The position numbers and the translations under genes are program-made. A stretch of DNA of 64,000 bases from NCBI RefSeq assembly GCF_005222695.1, contig NZ_STGG01000011.1:124001-188000 (forward strand), read 5' to 3'. The notes beneath the pieces were generated by a model that did no database searches, was not told where the DNA came from, and saw only the letters and a list, made by a program, of their open reading frames with translations. How positions within the stretch are numbered: position 1 is the first letter of the stretch; the number at the start of each line of letters is the position of its first letter. Origin of the DNA: Massilia sp. HP4 (GTDB lineage: Bacteria > Pseudomonadota > Gammaproteobacteria > Burkholderiales > Burkholderiaceae_D). Of the stretch, positions 25,966 through 34,162 are shown piece by piece.

Positions 25966-26030
25966 TATCGATCGATACAAAAATCATTGACAGGGCGCCT
26001 GTGCCACCCTTACATTTGTACCGATTGATA
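25966..26030 (+). promoter_or_regulatory. Promoter bracketed by two operator copies, upstream of the MFS gene
   Basis: Promoter: TTGACA (25987-25992), 17-bp spacer, TTACAT (26010-26015). Operators: TATCGATCGATACAAA (25966-25981) and TTTGTACCGATTGATA (26015-26030) are inverted copies matching at 14 of 16 positions. The first contains a perfect 12-bp palindrome (TATCGATCGATA). The dyad centre falls inside the promoter spacer; palindrome centres are 53 bp apart. Confidence 0.7.
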
Positions 26031-26046
26031 AATAATAGGAGCATCG

Positions 26047-27261
26047 ATGGAAGCAGCACAATCCCGCCGCGCCGCCAGCGCCGACCGCCTGCCGGTAGCG
26101 GCCTTGCTGGCCCTGGCCATGACCGGCTTCATCTGCATCGCCACCGAGACCCTGCCGGCCGGCCTGCTGCCGATGATCTCCGGCGGGCTAGGCGTGAGCG
26201 GTTCGATGGCCGGGCAAACCGTCACCGCCTACGCGCTCGGTTCGGTGCTGGCCGCCATTCCGCTCACCATCGCCACCCGGCGCTGGCGCCGCCGCAGCGT
26301 GCTGCTGCTGACGATCGTCGGCTTCCTGGTCTTCAATACGCTCACCGCCCTGTCGGCCGACTTCACGCTCACGCTGGCGGCCCGCTTCTGCGCCGGGATG
26401 GCGGCCGGCCTGGCCTGGAGCCTGCTGGCCGGCTACGCACGGCGGATGGTCGCGGTCCACCAGCAGGGACGGGCCATGGCCATCGCCATGGTCGGCACGC
26501 CGATCGCGCTGTCGCTCGGCGTGCCGCTCGGGACCTGGCTCGGCGGCGCGGTCGGCTGGCGCACGGCCTTCGGCGTCATGTCGCTGCTATGCCTCGTGCT
26601 GATCGCCTGGGTGCTGGCCAAGGTGCCCGATTATCCCGGCCAGGCCGACCGCCAGCGCCTGCCGCTGCGCGAGGTGCTGGCCACGCCCGGCGTGCGCCCG
26701 GTGCTGGTCACAGTCATCGCGTGGATGCTGGCGCATAACATCCTCTACACCTATATCGCGCCCTTCGTGGCGCAGGCCGGCCTGCTCGACCGGGTCGACC
26801 TGGTGCTGCTGGTGTTCGGCATCGCCGCGCTAGCCGGGATCTGGATCGCCGGCCGGCTGGTGGACAGCCACCTGCGCGCCGCGGTGCTGGCCAGCCTGGG
26901 CGGCTTCGCCATCCTGTCCCTGCTGTTCGCCTGGCTGGCGGCGGCGCCCCTGGCCGTGGTGGCCGGCGTGGCCGCCTGGGGCTTGAGCTTCGGCGGCGCC
27001 GCCACCCTGCTGCAAACCGCGCTGGCCGATGCCGCGGGCGACGGCGCCGACGTGGCGCTGTCGATGAACGTGGTGGCCTGGAATGGCGCGATCGCCGGCG
27101 GCGGCCTGCTCGGCGGCTTCCTGCTCGACCGCTGGGGCGCGGCGTCCTTTCCCTGGGCCACCGCCGTGCTGGCGGCGGCAGGCTTCACCGTCGCCTGGTC
27201 GAGCCGCAGGCATGGCTTCCGGCCGGGCGCGCGCAGCGGGCCGGCGGTCGCCGGGCACTAA
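26047..27261 (+). CDS. MFS transporter, DHA1 family
   Basis: 404-aa inner-membrane exporter with about 12 helices. FICIATETLPAGLLPMI in helix 1, FCAGMAAGLAWSLLAGYARR in helices 4-5 and GTPIALSLGVPLGTWLGGAVGWR (motif C region) place it in the AraJ/SotB/PbuE branch of DHA1 exporters. A ribosome site AATAGGAG precedes the ATG at 26047. It is monocistronic and convergent with the phosphatase gene. A strong promoter held between two operators points to tight repression by a TetR-, MarR- or LysR-type protein, but no regulator gene is adjacent. Substrate unknown. Confidence 0.87.
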   Translation: MEAAQSRRAASADRLPVAALLALAMTGFICIATETLPAGLLPMISGGLGVSGSMAGQTVTAYALGSVLAAIPLTIATRRWRRRSVLLLTIVGFLVFNTLTALSADFTLTLAARFCAGMAAGLAWSLLAGYARRMVAVHQQGRAMAIAMVGTPIALSLGVPLGTWLGGAVGWRTAFGVMSLLCLVLIAWVLAKVPDYPGQADRQRLPLREVLATPGVRPVLVTVIAWMLAHNILYTYIAPFVAQAGLLDRVDLVLLVFGIAALAGIWIAGRLVDSHLRAAVLASLGGFAILSLLFAWLAAAPLAVVAGVAAWGLSFGGAATLLQTALADAAGDGADVALSMNVVAWNGAIAGGGLLGGFLLDRWGAASFPWATAVLAAAGFTVAWSSRRHGFRPGARSGPAVAGH

Positions 27262-27276
27262 AATCGTCTACCCGGG

Positions 27277-27975
27277 TCAGGCGGCCAGGCCGCGCAGCGA
27301 GGCGACGATATCGTGCAGGCTGTCGACCTCGCAGCTCGGAATCGCCTGCGAATCGTTGGCCAGGCGGCCCGGATTGAACCAGCAGCTCTCGATGCCGAAG
27401 CGGTTGGCGCCGAGGATGTCGGCGTCCAGGCGGTCGCCGACGATCACGGTCTCGTGCCTGGCGAAGCTGCGCGCCATCTTGCTGGTGAACTCGAAGAAGC
27501 GGCTGTCGGGCTTGGCGAAGCCGCAGGCTTCGGACGTTGCGACGAAGGACAGGTGCCCTTGCAGGCCCGAGCTGGCGATGCGGCGGTGCTGGATGTGGTG
27601 GGCGCCGTTGGTGATGATGCCCACTTCGCCGATGCCGGCCAGGGTTTCGCACAGCTGGGCGGCGCCGTCGACCAGCACCACGGTATCGGCCAGCGATTCG
27701 ATATACAGGTCGCTGGCGCGCTGCGGATCGAGGTCGATGCCGTTGTCTGTAAAGGTCTTGCGAAAGCGCTCGACCTTGAGGAAATCCTTGGTCACGGCGC
27801 CCTGCTCGAACTGGCGCCACAGCGCGAGATTGGTCAGCTGGTATTGGTGGAACAGGTCGGCCACATGCTCGCGCACGTCGAGCTGCTCCATGGTGCGCAT
27901 GAAGGAGCGCTGTTCGGAGGCGCGGAAATCGAGCAGGGTGTCGTCGAGGTCGAACAGGAAGAGTCGGTGTTTCAT
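27277..27975 (-). CDS. yjjG: HAD-family hydrolase, YjjG-like pyrimidine 5'-nucleotidase
   Basis: 232 aa from the ATG at 27975 (MKHRLFLFDLDDTLLDF). HAD motif I is DLDDT with the two nucleophile/acid Asp; motif II is IITNGA; motif III/IV is GFAKPDSRFF and VGDRLDADILGA. The helical cap and the sequence KMARSFARHETVIVGDRLDADI match the noncanonical pyrimidine nucleotidase YjjG, which removes mutagenic or modified pyrimidine nucleotides. The open frame upstream to 28008 lacks family similarity. Close alternatives in the same superfamily cannot be excluded. Confidence 0.85.
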   Translation of the reverse strand: MKHRLFLFDLDDTLLDFRASEQRSFMRTMEQLDVREHVADLFHQYQLTNLALWRQFEQGAVTKDFLKVERFRKTFTDNGIDLDPQRASDLYIESLADTVVLVDGAAQLCETLAGIGEVGIITNGAHHIQHRRIASSGLQGHLSFVATSEACGFAKPDSRFFEFTSKMARSFARHETVIVGDRLDADILGANRFGIESCWFNPGRLANDSQAIPSCEVDSLHDIVASLRGLAA

Positions 27976-28044
27976 GTACGTCGGGATGAGAGTGCAACTG
28001 GATTTCATGGTAGCACGCTCATCCCGGACGTGCCGGGTACCCTC

Positions 28045-28239
28045 TCAGCTCGGCTTGGGATCGGGCACCGGTTCCTCGTCGTGCGGCAGGTGCACCGGCG
28101 GGTGGTGCGGGTGCGGGGTATCGAAGGGCTCGGGCGCCGGTTCTTCGATCGGCGCCGGATCGGGGGCGCGGTGGGCGTGGATCGGACTGCGCAATGGCAT
28201 CCGGGGCGCCTGCCGGGTGGCATGGGGGGCTGCGTACAT
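28045..28239 (-). CDS. Small Pro/His-rich protein, 64 aa
   Basis: Unrecognised. Starts at the ATG at 28239, chosen for AAGGAGAC seven bases upstream; the longer open frame to 28275 has no such site. Composition is extreme: Pro and His make up a large part (HAHRAPDPAPIEEPAPEP; PHPHHPPVHLPHDEEP), with acidic residues. It could bind metal through its His clusters, but this is inference from composition. It lies upstream of the yjjG-like gene on the same strand (69-base gap). The good ribosome site is the main reason to accept it. Confidence 0.5.
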   Translation of the reverse strand: MYAAPHATRQAPRMPLRSPIHAHRAPDPAPIEEPAPEPFDTPHPHHPPVHLPHDEEPVPDPKPS

Positions 28240-28358
28240 GATGCGGTCTCCTTGCGGGAATGCGGATCGGATCACCTTATCACGCGGCCTGGTGGCGCGG
28301 CGCGCGCCCGGCAGTGGGCTACAATGCGCTTTTCCTGAACACAGCCTCCTTGCCGCAC

Positions 28359-28877
28359 ATGGAATTTTCGATCACCACCCTGGCCCTGCTCGTCCTGACC
28401 CCGCTGCTCGTGTGGCGCATCTACCGCCGCATCAAGACGCAAATGCAGCGCCAGCGCTCGATCGTCTCGCGCCACTATACGGGCGTGCTGGTGTTCGGCG
28501 CCATGATCCTGGTGCCGCTGACGCAGCTGTTCGACACGCCCTACAACCTGGCGGCGCTGCTGGTCGGCGCCGGCGGCGGCATCGGCTATGCCGTGTGGGG
28601 CCTGAAATTGACCCGCTTCGAGGAAACCCCGCAGGGCTACTTCTTCACGCCGAACATGCGCCTGGGGCTGGTGATGGCCATGATCCTGGTGGCGCGCCTG
28701 CTGTACATCGGCATCGAGGTGTATGCCAACCAGGGCAAGGGCATTGTCACGCCGCGGCTGACCGACAGCCCCTTGAGCATGCTGTGCGTGGGGATCACGG
28801 CCGGCTACTTCGGCTATTACTCGGCGGCGCTGCTGCGCTGGCGGCGCCGGGTGCGCAAGGCGATCGACCAGGTGTAG
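28359..28877 (+). CDS. Integral membrane protein, DUF1453/CcdC-like
   Basis: 172 aa from the ATG at 28359 (MEFSITTLALLVLTPLLVWRIYRRIKT). Five or so hydrophobic helices: about 5-20, 42-60, 64-80, 106-122, and 142-160. A conserved cytosolic patch RRIKTQMQRQR follows helix 1, and the block LKLTRFEETPQGYFFTPN is typical of the DUF1453/CcdC group. Function is not established for this group. A TACAAT -10-like hexamer (28319-28324) lies 40 bases upstream of the start. The stop codon lies within the left arm of the large inverted repeat described next. Confidence 0.75.
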   Translation: MEFSITTLALLVLTPLLVWRIYRRIKTQMQRQRSIVSRHYTGVLVFGAMILVPLTQLFDTPYNLAALLVGAGGGIGYAVWGLKLTRFEETPQGYFFTPNMRLGLVMAMILVARLLYIGIEVYANQGKGIVTPRLTDSPLSMLCVGITAGYFGYYSAALLRWRRRVRKAIDQV

Positions 28878-28986
28878 GGTTGGCGGCTCTGCCGCCGACG
28901 CGGTGATAGTTGGCGGCCAGATCATCCGGCACGATATCGGAGGGCGGTAACAATCACCGCGTCGGCGGCGTAGCCGCCGACCCTAC
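28874..28986. repeat. REP/BIME-type element: 38-bp inverted repeats
   Basis: Left arm 28874-28911, right arm 28949-28986; 34 of 38 bases match as inverted repeats, with a 37-bp centre. Each arm itself holds a GGCGGC...GCCGCC mini-hairpin. It lies between convergent genes, with the first bases overlapping the stop codon of the DUF1453-like gene, so the transcript end folds into it. Confidence 0.75.
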
Positions 28987-29037
28987 GGTCGATAGGCGCG
29001 TGCTGATATAAGTGGATCCATCCGGATCCCCGTTCCA

Positions 29038-31860
29038 TCACGCGGCCTTCGCCTCGTCCTTCCTTCGCTGCAGCACGAAGATCGGCTGCGCCCACTGCAT
29101 GTCCTTCTTCTTCTTGCTCGTGATGAGCGTCAGTTCCGAAGGATCGTAGACGTCGGTATTGTGCGTCAGCGGGGTCGTCATCAGGTACTGGGCGTCGGTG
29201 TTCTTCAGGAACTCGCCGACCAGCTGGATATTACGGATATCCAGGTGCGCGAACGGTTCGTCGATGAACACGAAGCCGCCCGAGCCTTCTTCCGATTTCA
29301 ACAGGCCGATCAGCAGCACCAGCGACTTCATCACCTGCTGGCCGCCCGAGGCTTCGCCGTCGTTCATCCCGATCTGGTCCTTGCCGTCGAACTTGAAGCG
29401 CACGTGCAGGCCGGCCTGGGCCAGCTGCACATCGTCGTTCTCGAGCCGCACCGGGTCGGCCTGGACGTCGATGCCGGCCAGCGAACCGAGTTCGCGGATG
29501 TTCTTGGTATAGGTCTTGATCGTGTAGCGCAGGCGCTCGATATAGGCTCCGCGCGCATTGCCGGTGGCCTCGATCGCGCGGTTGTTCTGGTAGCGGCGCT
29601 CCTCGGTCTCGCTCTGGCGGCTGTCGAGCTGTTCGTGCAGGCGCGCGTACTGGTCGATCACGGTCGGATCCAGTTCCCAGTCCTCGCGCGCCAGCGAGTG
29701 TTCCAGGGAACCCAGGCGCAGGTTGACCTGGTGCGCGTTCTGGTGCTTGGCCACCAGGTCGCCGCGCCAGTCGGGGTTTTTCCAGGTGCCCGGCACCGCG
29801 CGCCAGCCGCGGCGCAGCTCCAGCAGCGCCTTGGCGTGCTCGCTGCGCTGCTCGATCTGGCGGCGATGGTTCAGGCGCATGCCGGCTTCGGCTTCGGACA
29901 GCGCCATGCGCGCGTTCTGCCACACGGTGTCGGCGCGGGTACGGTTCACGGTCGCGTTCTTGCTCAGGGTCTGCAGCTCGCCCAGGCGGGCGCCGACTTC
30001 CAGGCGCTCGGCCTTGAGTGGCGCAATCGCGCGCGCCGCTTCCTCGAATTCCTCCTGGCGCGCCGACAATTCCTTGGCGGCGTCGACCCCGGCGATGCGC
30101 GCCTTCAGGCCACCGACTTCGGCCGCCAGCTTCGAGATCGCCAGCGTCAGCTCGTCTTCGCGTTTTTCCAGCGCCGGCATCAGTTTCTGGATTGCTTCCA
30201 GGCGCTGGGTCTTGCCCGCGGCACCGAAGCGATAACGCGAGGCTTCGACGAACAGCGAGCGGCCGCCGCGGCGTTCGCGGTGGTAGGCATCCGGCGTGAT
30301 CCATTCGTCCGAGCGGCTCTTGAAACCTTCGTCGACCGAGTCGACGCGCTCGATGCGTTCCAGCTGGTCGATCAGCCAGCCCGGCGCCTTGCCGGAGAAG
30401 CGCACCACCGACAGCAGGCTGTCGTCCTTCACCACCGGCGCGTTGACGCAATCGGGCACGATGAAGTGGCGATAGCGTTCCTTCTCCGCCAGGCGGTAGG
30501 CCGCCGGCGCATCCTTTGCATTTTCCAGCAGCACCACCGAGGCGTAACCGCCCAGCACGCCCTCGACCGCACCCTGCCACTTCGGATCGGTCACCTCGAC
30601 GATGTCCGACAGCATGGCGTGGGCGATGCCCTCGTCGCGCAGCGCGCGGCGCATCAGGCGCTGCGCTTCCGGCTCCGGCATCGAGGTCTTGCCCTGCAGC
30701 GCAGAGATGGTCGCCATCTCGCCCGCGATCTTGTTCGACACCGCTTCGCGCGCGCTCTTCTGGCGCGCCAGCTCGACTTCTTTTTCCTCCAGCTGCCTGG
30801 CGACTTCGGCGATGTCGGCGCCGGCATCCGCCGACAGCTTCTGCAGGCGGTCGCGCTGCTCGAGCAGGCTTTCCAGCGGTTTCAGGCGCGTGTTGACTTC
30901 ACTGAGGCGCTTGGCCAGTTCGCCACCCTCGGCTTCGAGTTCGGTTTCCTGCTTCTGCGCCTCGGTCAGCGCGCGCTGTTGCGCCGCCAGTTGGCTACGC
31001 TTCTCGGCCAGCTGGCCGTCGGCCTGCACCAGCGGTTTCTTGGCCTCGCGCAGCATGCGGCTGTTGTTGCCGGCTTTTTCGCGGGCCTCATGGTATTGCA
31101 GCGCCGGCAGCACTTCTTCTTGCAGCTCGCGCTTTTCCTGGTTCAGGTCGGACCACTGGTGGTGATTGGCCACGCGCAGGCGCAAGCCTTCCAGGTTGGT
31201 ACGCGAGGTCTCGAGTTCGGTCTCGAAGCGTTTCAGTTCGACCTCGGTATCGCGCTGGTGACGCTTGGCTTCGTCGTAGGCGTCCAGCACTTCCTTGTCG
31301 CCGAAGACCTGGAACACCAGGTCCAGCAACTGGCGCGGCGCATATTCGCACAGTTTATCGGTCTCGCCCTGCTCCAGCGCCAGCACTTTCGACATGGCCG
31401 GCGACAGGCCGGCCGAGGCCAGGCGCTTACGATAATTCTCGACGCCCAGCCAGTCGGTCGCTTCGGTCACTTCCTCGATCTCGACATTCCCCGGGCGCAT
31501 CAGGTACTGGCGCTTCCAGTCGCCGCCGTTCTTCTGCACCTGGCAGAACAGCGTCACCTCGTCGTCCGCGAAGAAGCCGGAGTGGCGGAACGGGCGGTTC
31601 GACAGCTGGCGGCCGACCGGCTTGTTGTCGACCACGGCGCGCAGCCAGGCGCTTTGCTGGCCCGAGTGGCGCGCATAGTGTTTATAAGTCCGCCCCATCG
31701 AGCAATCGAGGCCGAACAGGGTGCGCATCGCGTCGAGCAGCGTGGTCTTGCCCGAGCCGTTCTGGCCGGCGATCGTGATGATCTTGGCGTCCAGCGGGAT
31801 GTTCTTGATCCGCTGCCAGTAATCCCAGTGGACCAGTTCGAGTGATTTAATGTGGAACAT
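29038..31860 (-). CDS. mksB: SMC-like ATPase of an MksB/MukB-type condensin
   Basis: 940-aa chromosome-organising ATPase. The N-terminal Walker A is GQNGSGKT (residues 32-39). Two coiled-coil arms (about 220-400 and 560-760) flank a hinge-like block around 425-500 (WQGAVEGVLGGYASVVLL and ERYRHFIVPDC). The C-terminal ABC signature is SGGQQ (from 838) and Walker B is FVFIDEP (about 863-869). It is shorter than MukB (about 1480) and at the small end for MksB. It is the third gene of mksF-mksE-mksB, eight bases after mksE. No topoVI-like nuclease gene (mksG/jetD) follows: the next gene is convergent and unrelated. It should therefore act in DNA loop extrusion rather than plasmid cutting. Confidence 0.85.
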   Translation of the reverse strand: MFHIKSLELVHWDYWQRIKNIPLDAKIITIAGQNGSGKTTLLDAMRTLFGLDCSMGRTYKHYARHSGQQSAWLRAVVDNKPVGRQLSNRPFRHSGFFADDEVTLFCQVQKNGGDWKRQYLMRPGNVEIEEVTEATDWLGVENYRKRLASAGLSPAMSKVLALEQGETDKLCEYAPRQLLDLVFQVFGDKEVLDAYDEAKRHQRDTEVELKRFETELETSRTNLEGLRLRVANHHQWSDLNQEKRELQEEVLPALQYHEAREKAGNNSRMLREAKKPLVQADGQLAEKRSQLAAQQRALTEAQKQETELEAEGGELAKRLSEVNTRLKPLESLLEQRDRLQKLSADAGADIAEVARQLEEKEVELARQKSAREAVSNKIAGEMATISALQGKTSMPEPEAQRLMRRALRDEGIAHAMLSDIVEVTDPKWQGAVEGVLGGYASVVLLENAKDAPAAYRLAEKERYRHFIVPDCVNAPVVKDDSLLSVVRFSGKAPGWLIDQLERIERVDSVDEGFKSRSDEWITPDAYHRERRGGRSLFVEASRYRFGAAGKTQRLEAIQKLMPALEKREDELTLAISKLAAEVGGLKARIAGVDAAKELSARQEEFEEAARAIAPLKAERLEVGARLGELQTLSKNATVNRTRADTVWQNARMALSEAEAGMRLNHRRQIEQRSEHAKALLELRRGWRAVPGTWKNPDWRGDLVAKHQNAHQVNLRLGSLEHSLAREDWELDPTVIDQYARLHEQLDSRQSETEERRYQNNRAIEATGNARGAYIERLRYTIKTYTKNIRELGSLAGIDVQADPVRLENDDVQLAQAGLHVRFKFDGKDQIGMNDGEASGGQQVMKSLVLLIGLLKSEEGSGGFVFIDEPFAHLDIRNIQLVGEFLKNTDAQYLMTTPLTHNTDVYDPSELTLITSKKKKDMQWAQPIFVLQRRKDEAKAA

Positions 31861-31868
31861 CGGCTATC

Positions 31869-32603
31869 TCAATTCGGGGTATCGGGGGCGTCGTCGGACT
31901 GCTCGGCGACGGCCGCGTCGTTGGCGGCTTCGGCCTCGGGCATGTCTACCGTGGCGACCTTGCGCGGCGCGGCCGCCAGCGGCGCGCGCTTGAAGACTTC
32001 GGACAGCGCGCCGTTGATGATGCGCTCCTTGAGCACGTCGGTATCCATCATCAGGTCGAGCAGCGGGCCTTCGAGGATCACGTCGCCGCGCCGTTCGATG
32101 AAGCCCAGCTTGGACAGCACGCCCAGATTCATGTCCATGCGGGTCTTCTTGCCGAGCTTATCGCCGAAGTCCGACAGCAGCGCGGTATATGAGATGCCGA
32201 TCGAGGCATCCTCGGCGCGCGGGATCGGCGTGTCCTTCTCGAACATATCGTTCTGGTCGTCGTCGACCGTGGTGTGGGTTTCCTGGCGCTCGCGCTTGGG
32301 CAGGATGATCTGCGCCCACAGCACTACCAACAGGGCCACGCCGTCGCGGGTCAGGCCGAAATTATTGTTCTGCCAGATGTCCTTGGCGCCGAAGATCTTC
32401 GGCTCGACGTTGCGGTGCAGGGCCACGGTCACGTGGTCGGCATAGACGTTGTCGAGCAATTTGAGGCCCGATTCGAGCAGGCGCTTGTCGACTTCGGCGC
32501 GGAACTGGTCGTCCGACAGCGCGCGCTTGACCATCTTGTCGTCGCGGCGCAGGGTCTGGTGCGTCAGCAGGCGCGCGATCAGGATTTGTGCATCGTCATT
32601 CAT
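31869..32603 (-). CDS. mksE: MksE/MukE-like condensin subunit
   Basis: 244 aa. No direct motif, but size, operon position and a two-winged-helix pattern (about 1-105 and 105-205, with GISYTALLSDFGDKLGKKTRMDMNLGVLSKLGF as the second, best seen in its LGVLSKLGFIERRGD core) fit the MukE/MksE/JetB family, which binds the kleisin and DNA. The C-terminus (about 205-244) is Ala/Asp-rich and disordered. The first eight bases overlap the end of the upstream kleisin gene, indicating coupled translation and a fixed ratio of subunits. Confidence 0.75.
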   Translation of the reverse strand: MNDDAQILIARLLTHQTLRRDDKMVKRALSDDQFRAEVDKRLLESGLKLLDNVYADHVTVALHRNVEPKIFGAKDIWQNNNFGLTRDGVALLVVLWAQIILPKRERQETHTTVDDDQNDMFEKDTPIPRAEDASIGISYTALLSDFGDKLGKKTRMDMNLGVLSKLGFIERRGDVILEGPLLDLMMDTDVLKERIINGALSEVFKRAPLAAAPRKVATVDMPEAEAANDAAVAEQSDDAPDTPN

Positions 32604-33975
32604 TGGGCGTGCCGTCCGAAGGGATATCTGGATTAATGGAGAGGGTCGCGATCGACATGGCCGCCACTTCCGGGTCGTCGAGGGCGATCATCTGGTCCTG
32701 GGCCTCGAAGGTCAACGGCAGGCGCGCCAGGTCGGCGGTCGCGCCCTGCAGGCTGGCCTCGGCCGCGTCGCCCAGCAGCGGCAGCAGCGAAGCGCGGTAC
32801 GACGCCAAAGCGAAGCTGGCCGGCAGCAGGGATTCGTGCAGCTGCACCCGACGGGGGCCGACCTCCGAAAACTCGGGGAAGTTGCCCAGGTTGGCGAAGT
32901 CGGCCAGCTTGTTGATCCAGTCGTTCAGCTCGACCATCATGGCCGGGTTGTCGTTGATCGTCAGCGGCGCATCCTGGCCGCTCGGCAGGCCTTTGGGGCC
33001 GGTCGAGATCACGCGCTCGGCCAGCAGCTCGGTTTCGGCCACGTCGATCATCTCGGCCGGGGTGCCGAACAGCGGCGTCACCGGGCGGTCGATGGCGTCG
33101 GCCGCCAGGCTCGCCAGGTCGTCGTGGGCCAGCAGCCAGCGCTTGACGTCGGTGGTCGACAGGCCCGACTGGCCAAGGTGCACGCGCTGGCGCTCGATCT
33201 GGTTCAGCGCGCGCGAGAACATCCCCTGCATATTGAGCAGCGCGCTCTGGGCGCGGCCGATGGCCTGGGCCGCGCGATGGGTGGCGCTGTCGGCGCGCTC
33301 GTCCGAGGTGATGGCGCGCAGGATGACGGAACCCTTTTCCACCCAATCGCAGGCCATATGCCATTTGGCCTGCGAGGTACGCAGGCGGAACTCCGAGCCC
33401 GAGGCGATCGCGTCGCGGAATTCCTCGGTCAGCTCGATCAGGCGGCCCAGCAGGTGCTTCAACTGGTCGACGGTGACGCCGCCGACCGCCTGGGCGCCGG
33501 CCACCTGCGACAGCAGGAAGCCCATCTCGGCGTCGTCGTCTTCCGGTTTGCCCAGCGCCAGCAGGGTCTCGAGCGCCGACAGGACGTTGCGCGCCAGCGG
33601 CGTGATGCGGTAGACGGCGGCCGGGGCGTCCCAGGCCAGGAGGCCGTGGCCGCGCAGGCGGTTCAGCACCGTCTCCAGGCTTTCCGGGATCAGGTAGGCC
33701 AGCTTCTGGTTGATGTCGGCGCGCGAGAACGCCGAGCTGGCGGTGTCGCCGGCCAGTTCGCGCAAGACGAGCAGGCGCACCAGCACACCATCCTGGGTGC
33801 CGTGGAACAGGGCCGTGAAGGCCGACAGCATCGGCTGGGCACGCTTGAGATGGAAGACTTGCTCGATCTCGTCGGGAGCGATGCCTTCCTGGAAGTGTGC
33901 CTGCAGCGGATCAAGTTCCGGCGCCAGCGCCGGGGAGTCGGCAGCGAGGGCCGCGCCGGCTTGTGGATCGATCAT
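32596..33975 (-). CDS. mksF: MksF/MukF-like kleisin subunit of condensin
   Basis: 459 aa from the ATG at 33975 (MIDPQAGAALAADS). An N-terminal winged-helix region (about 45-125, SRADINQKLAYLIPESLETVL and HGLLAWDAPAAVYRITPLA) is followed by a long helical middle (about 135-260) and a C-terminal part with a second winged-helix-like section. This is the layout of MukF/MksF/JetA kleisins, which close the SMC ring. It is the first gene of the operon. The frame is open to 34044, but the extra N-terminus is not family-like. It has an extended -10 promoter about 100 bases upstream. Confidence 0.75.
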   Translation of the reverse strand: MIDPQAGAALAADSPALAPELDPLQAHFQEGIAPDEIEQVFHLKRAQPMLSAFTALFHGTQDGVLVRLLVLRELAGDTASSAFSRADINQKLAYLIPESLETVLNRLRGHGLLAWDAPAAVYRITPLARNVLSALETLLALGKPEDDDAEMGFLLSQVAGAQAVGGVTVDQLKHLLGRLIELTEEFRDAIASGSEFRLRTSQAKWHMACDWVEKGSVILRAITSDERADSATHRAAQAIGRAQSALLNMQGMFSRALNQIERQRVHLGQSGLSTTDVKRWLLAHDDLASLAADAIDRPVTPLFGTPAEMIDVAETELLAERVISTGPKGLPSGQDAPLTINDNPAMMVELNDWINKLADFANLGNFPEFSEVGPRRVQLHESLLPASFALASYRASLLPLLGDAAEASLQGATADLARLPLTFEAQDQMIALDDPEVAAMSIATLSINPDIPSDGTPNE

Positions 33976-34081
33976 CGTTGTTACCAGTCTCTCGTGCGCG
34001 GTCGAGACGGGCCTGGATGGCCAATATTGACAATATTGACACAAGCGTACGTACAGGCCCGACCGGCGTCGCGGGGGCGTC

Positions 34082-34090
34082 AGTATAACA
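34082..34090 (-). promoter_or_regulatory. Extended -10 promoter element for the condensin operon
   Basis: Minus strand reads TGTTATACT: the TGn extension plus TATACT (34082-34087). No good -35 at 16-18 bp. The leader to the mksF start is about 100 bases and includes a tandem AATATTGAC repeat (34023-34041). Confidence 0.45.
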
Positions 34091-34111
34091 GGCTGGGCAG
34101 GTCAATCAGCG

Positions 34112-34140
34112 ATTGTCGGCCCCGACCGGCGACCGACAAT
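34112..34140 (-). terminator. Stem-loop after the 34163-34924 gene
   Basis: Perfect 8-bp arms ATTGTCGG (34112-34119) and CCGACAAT (34133-34140), about 20 bases past the minus-strand stop. No clear T-run follows, so possibly Rho-aided. Confidence 0.4.
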
Positions 34141-34162
34141 TGCAGGAAAGACACAGAGGAGT

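Noticed and set aside
29161-31845. An 894-codon plus-strand frame
   Set aside because: Antisense shadow of the SMC-like gene; Leu/Gln/Ala/Val-rich without domain signature.
29038-33975. A complete Wadjet (JetABCD) defence operon
   Set aside because: No JetD nuclease gene follows or precedes; described instead as an MksFEB-like condensin without nuclease.
34023-34041. Tandem AATATTGAC as a replication-type iteron
   Set aside because: Only two copies, in the leader of the condensin operon; no other origin features nearby.
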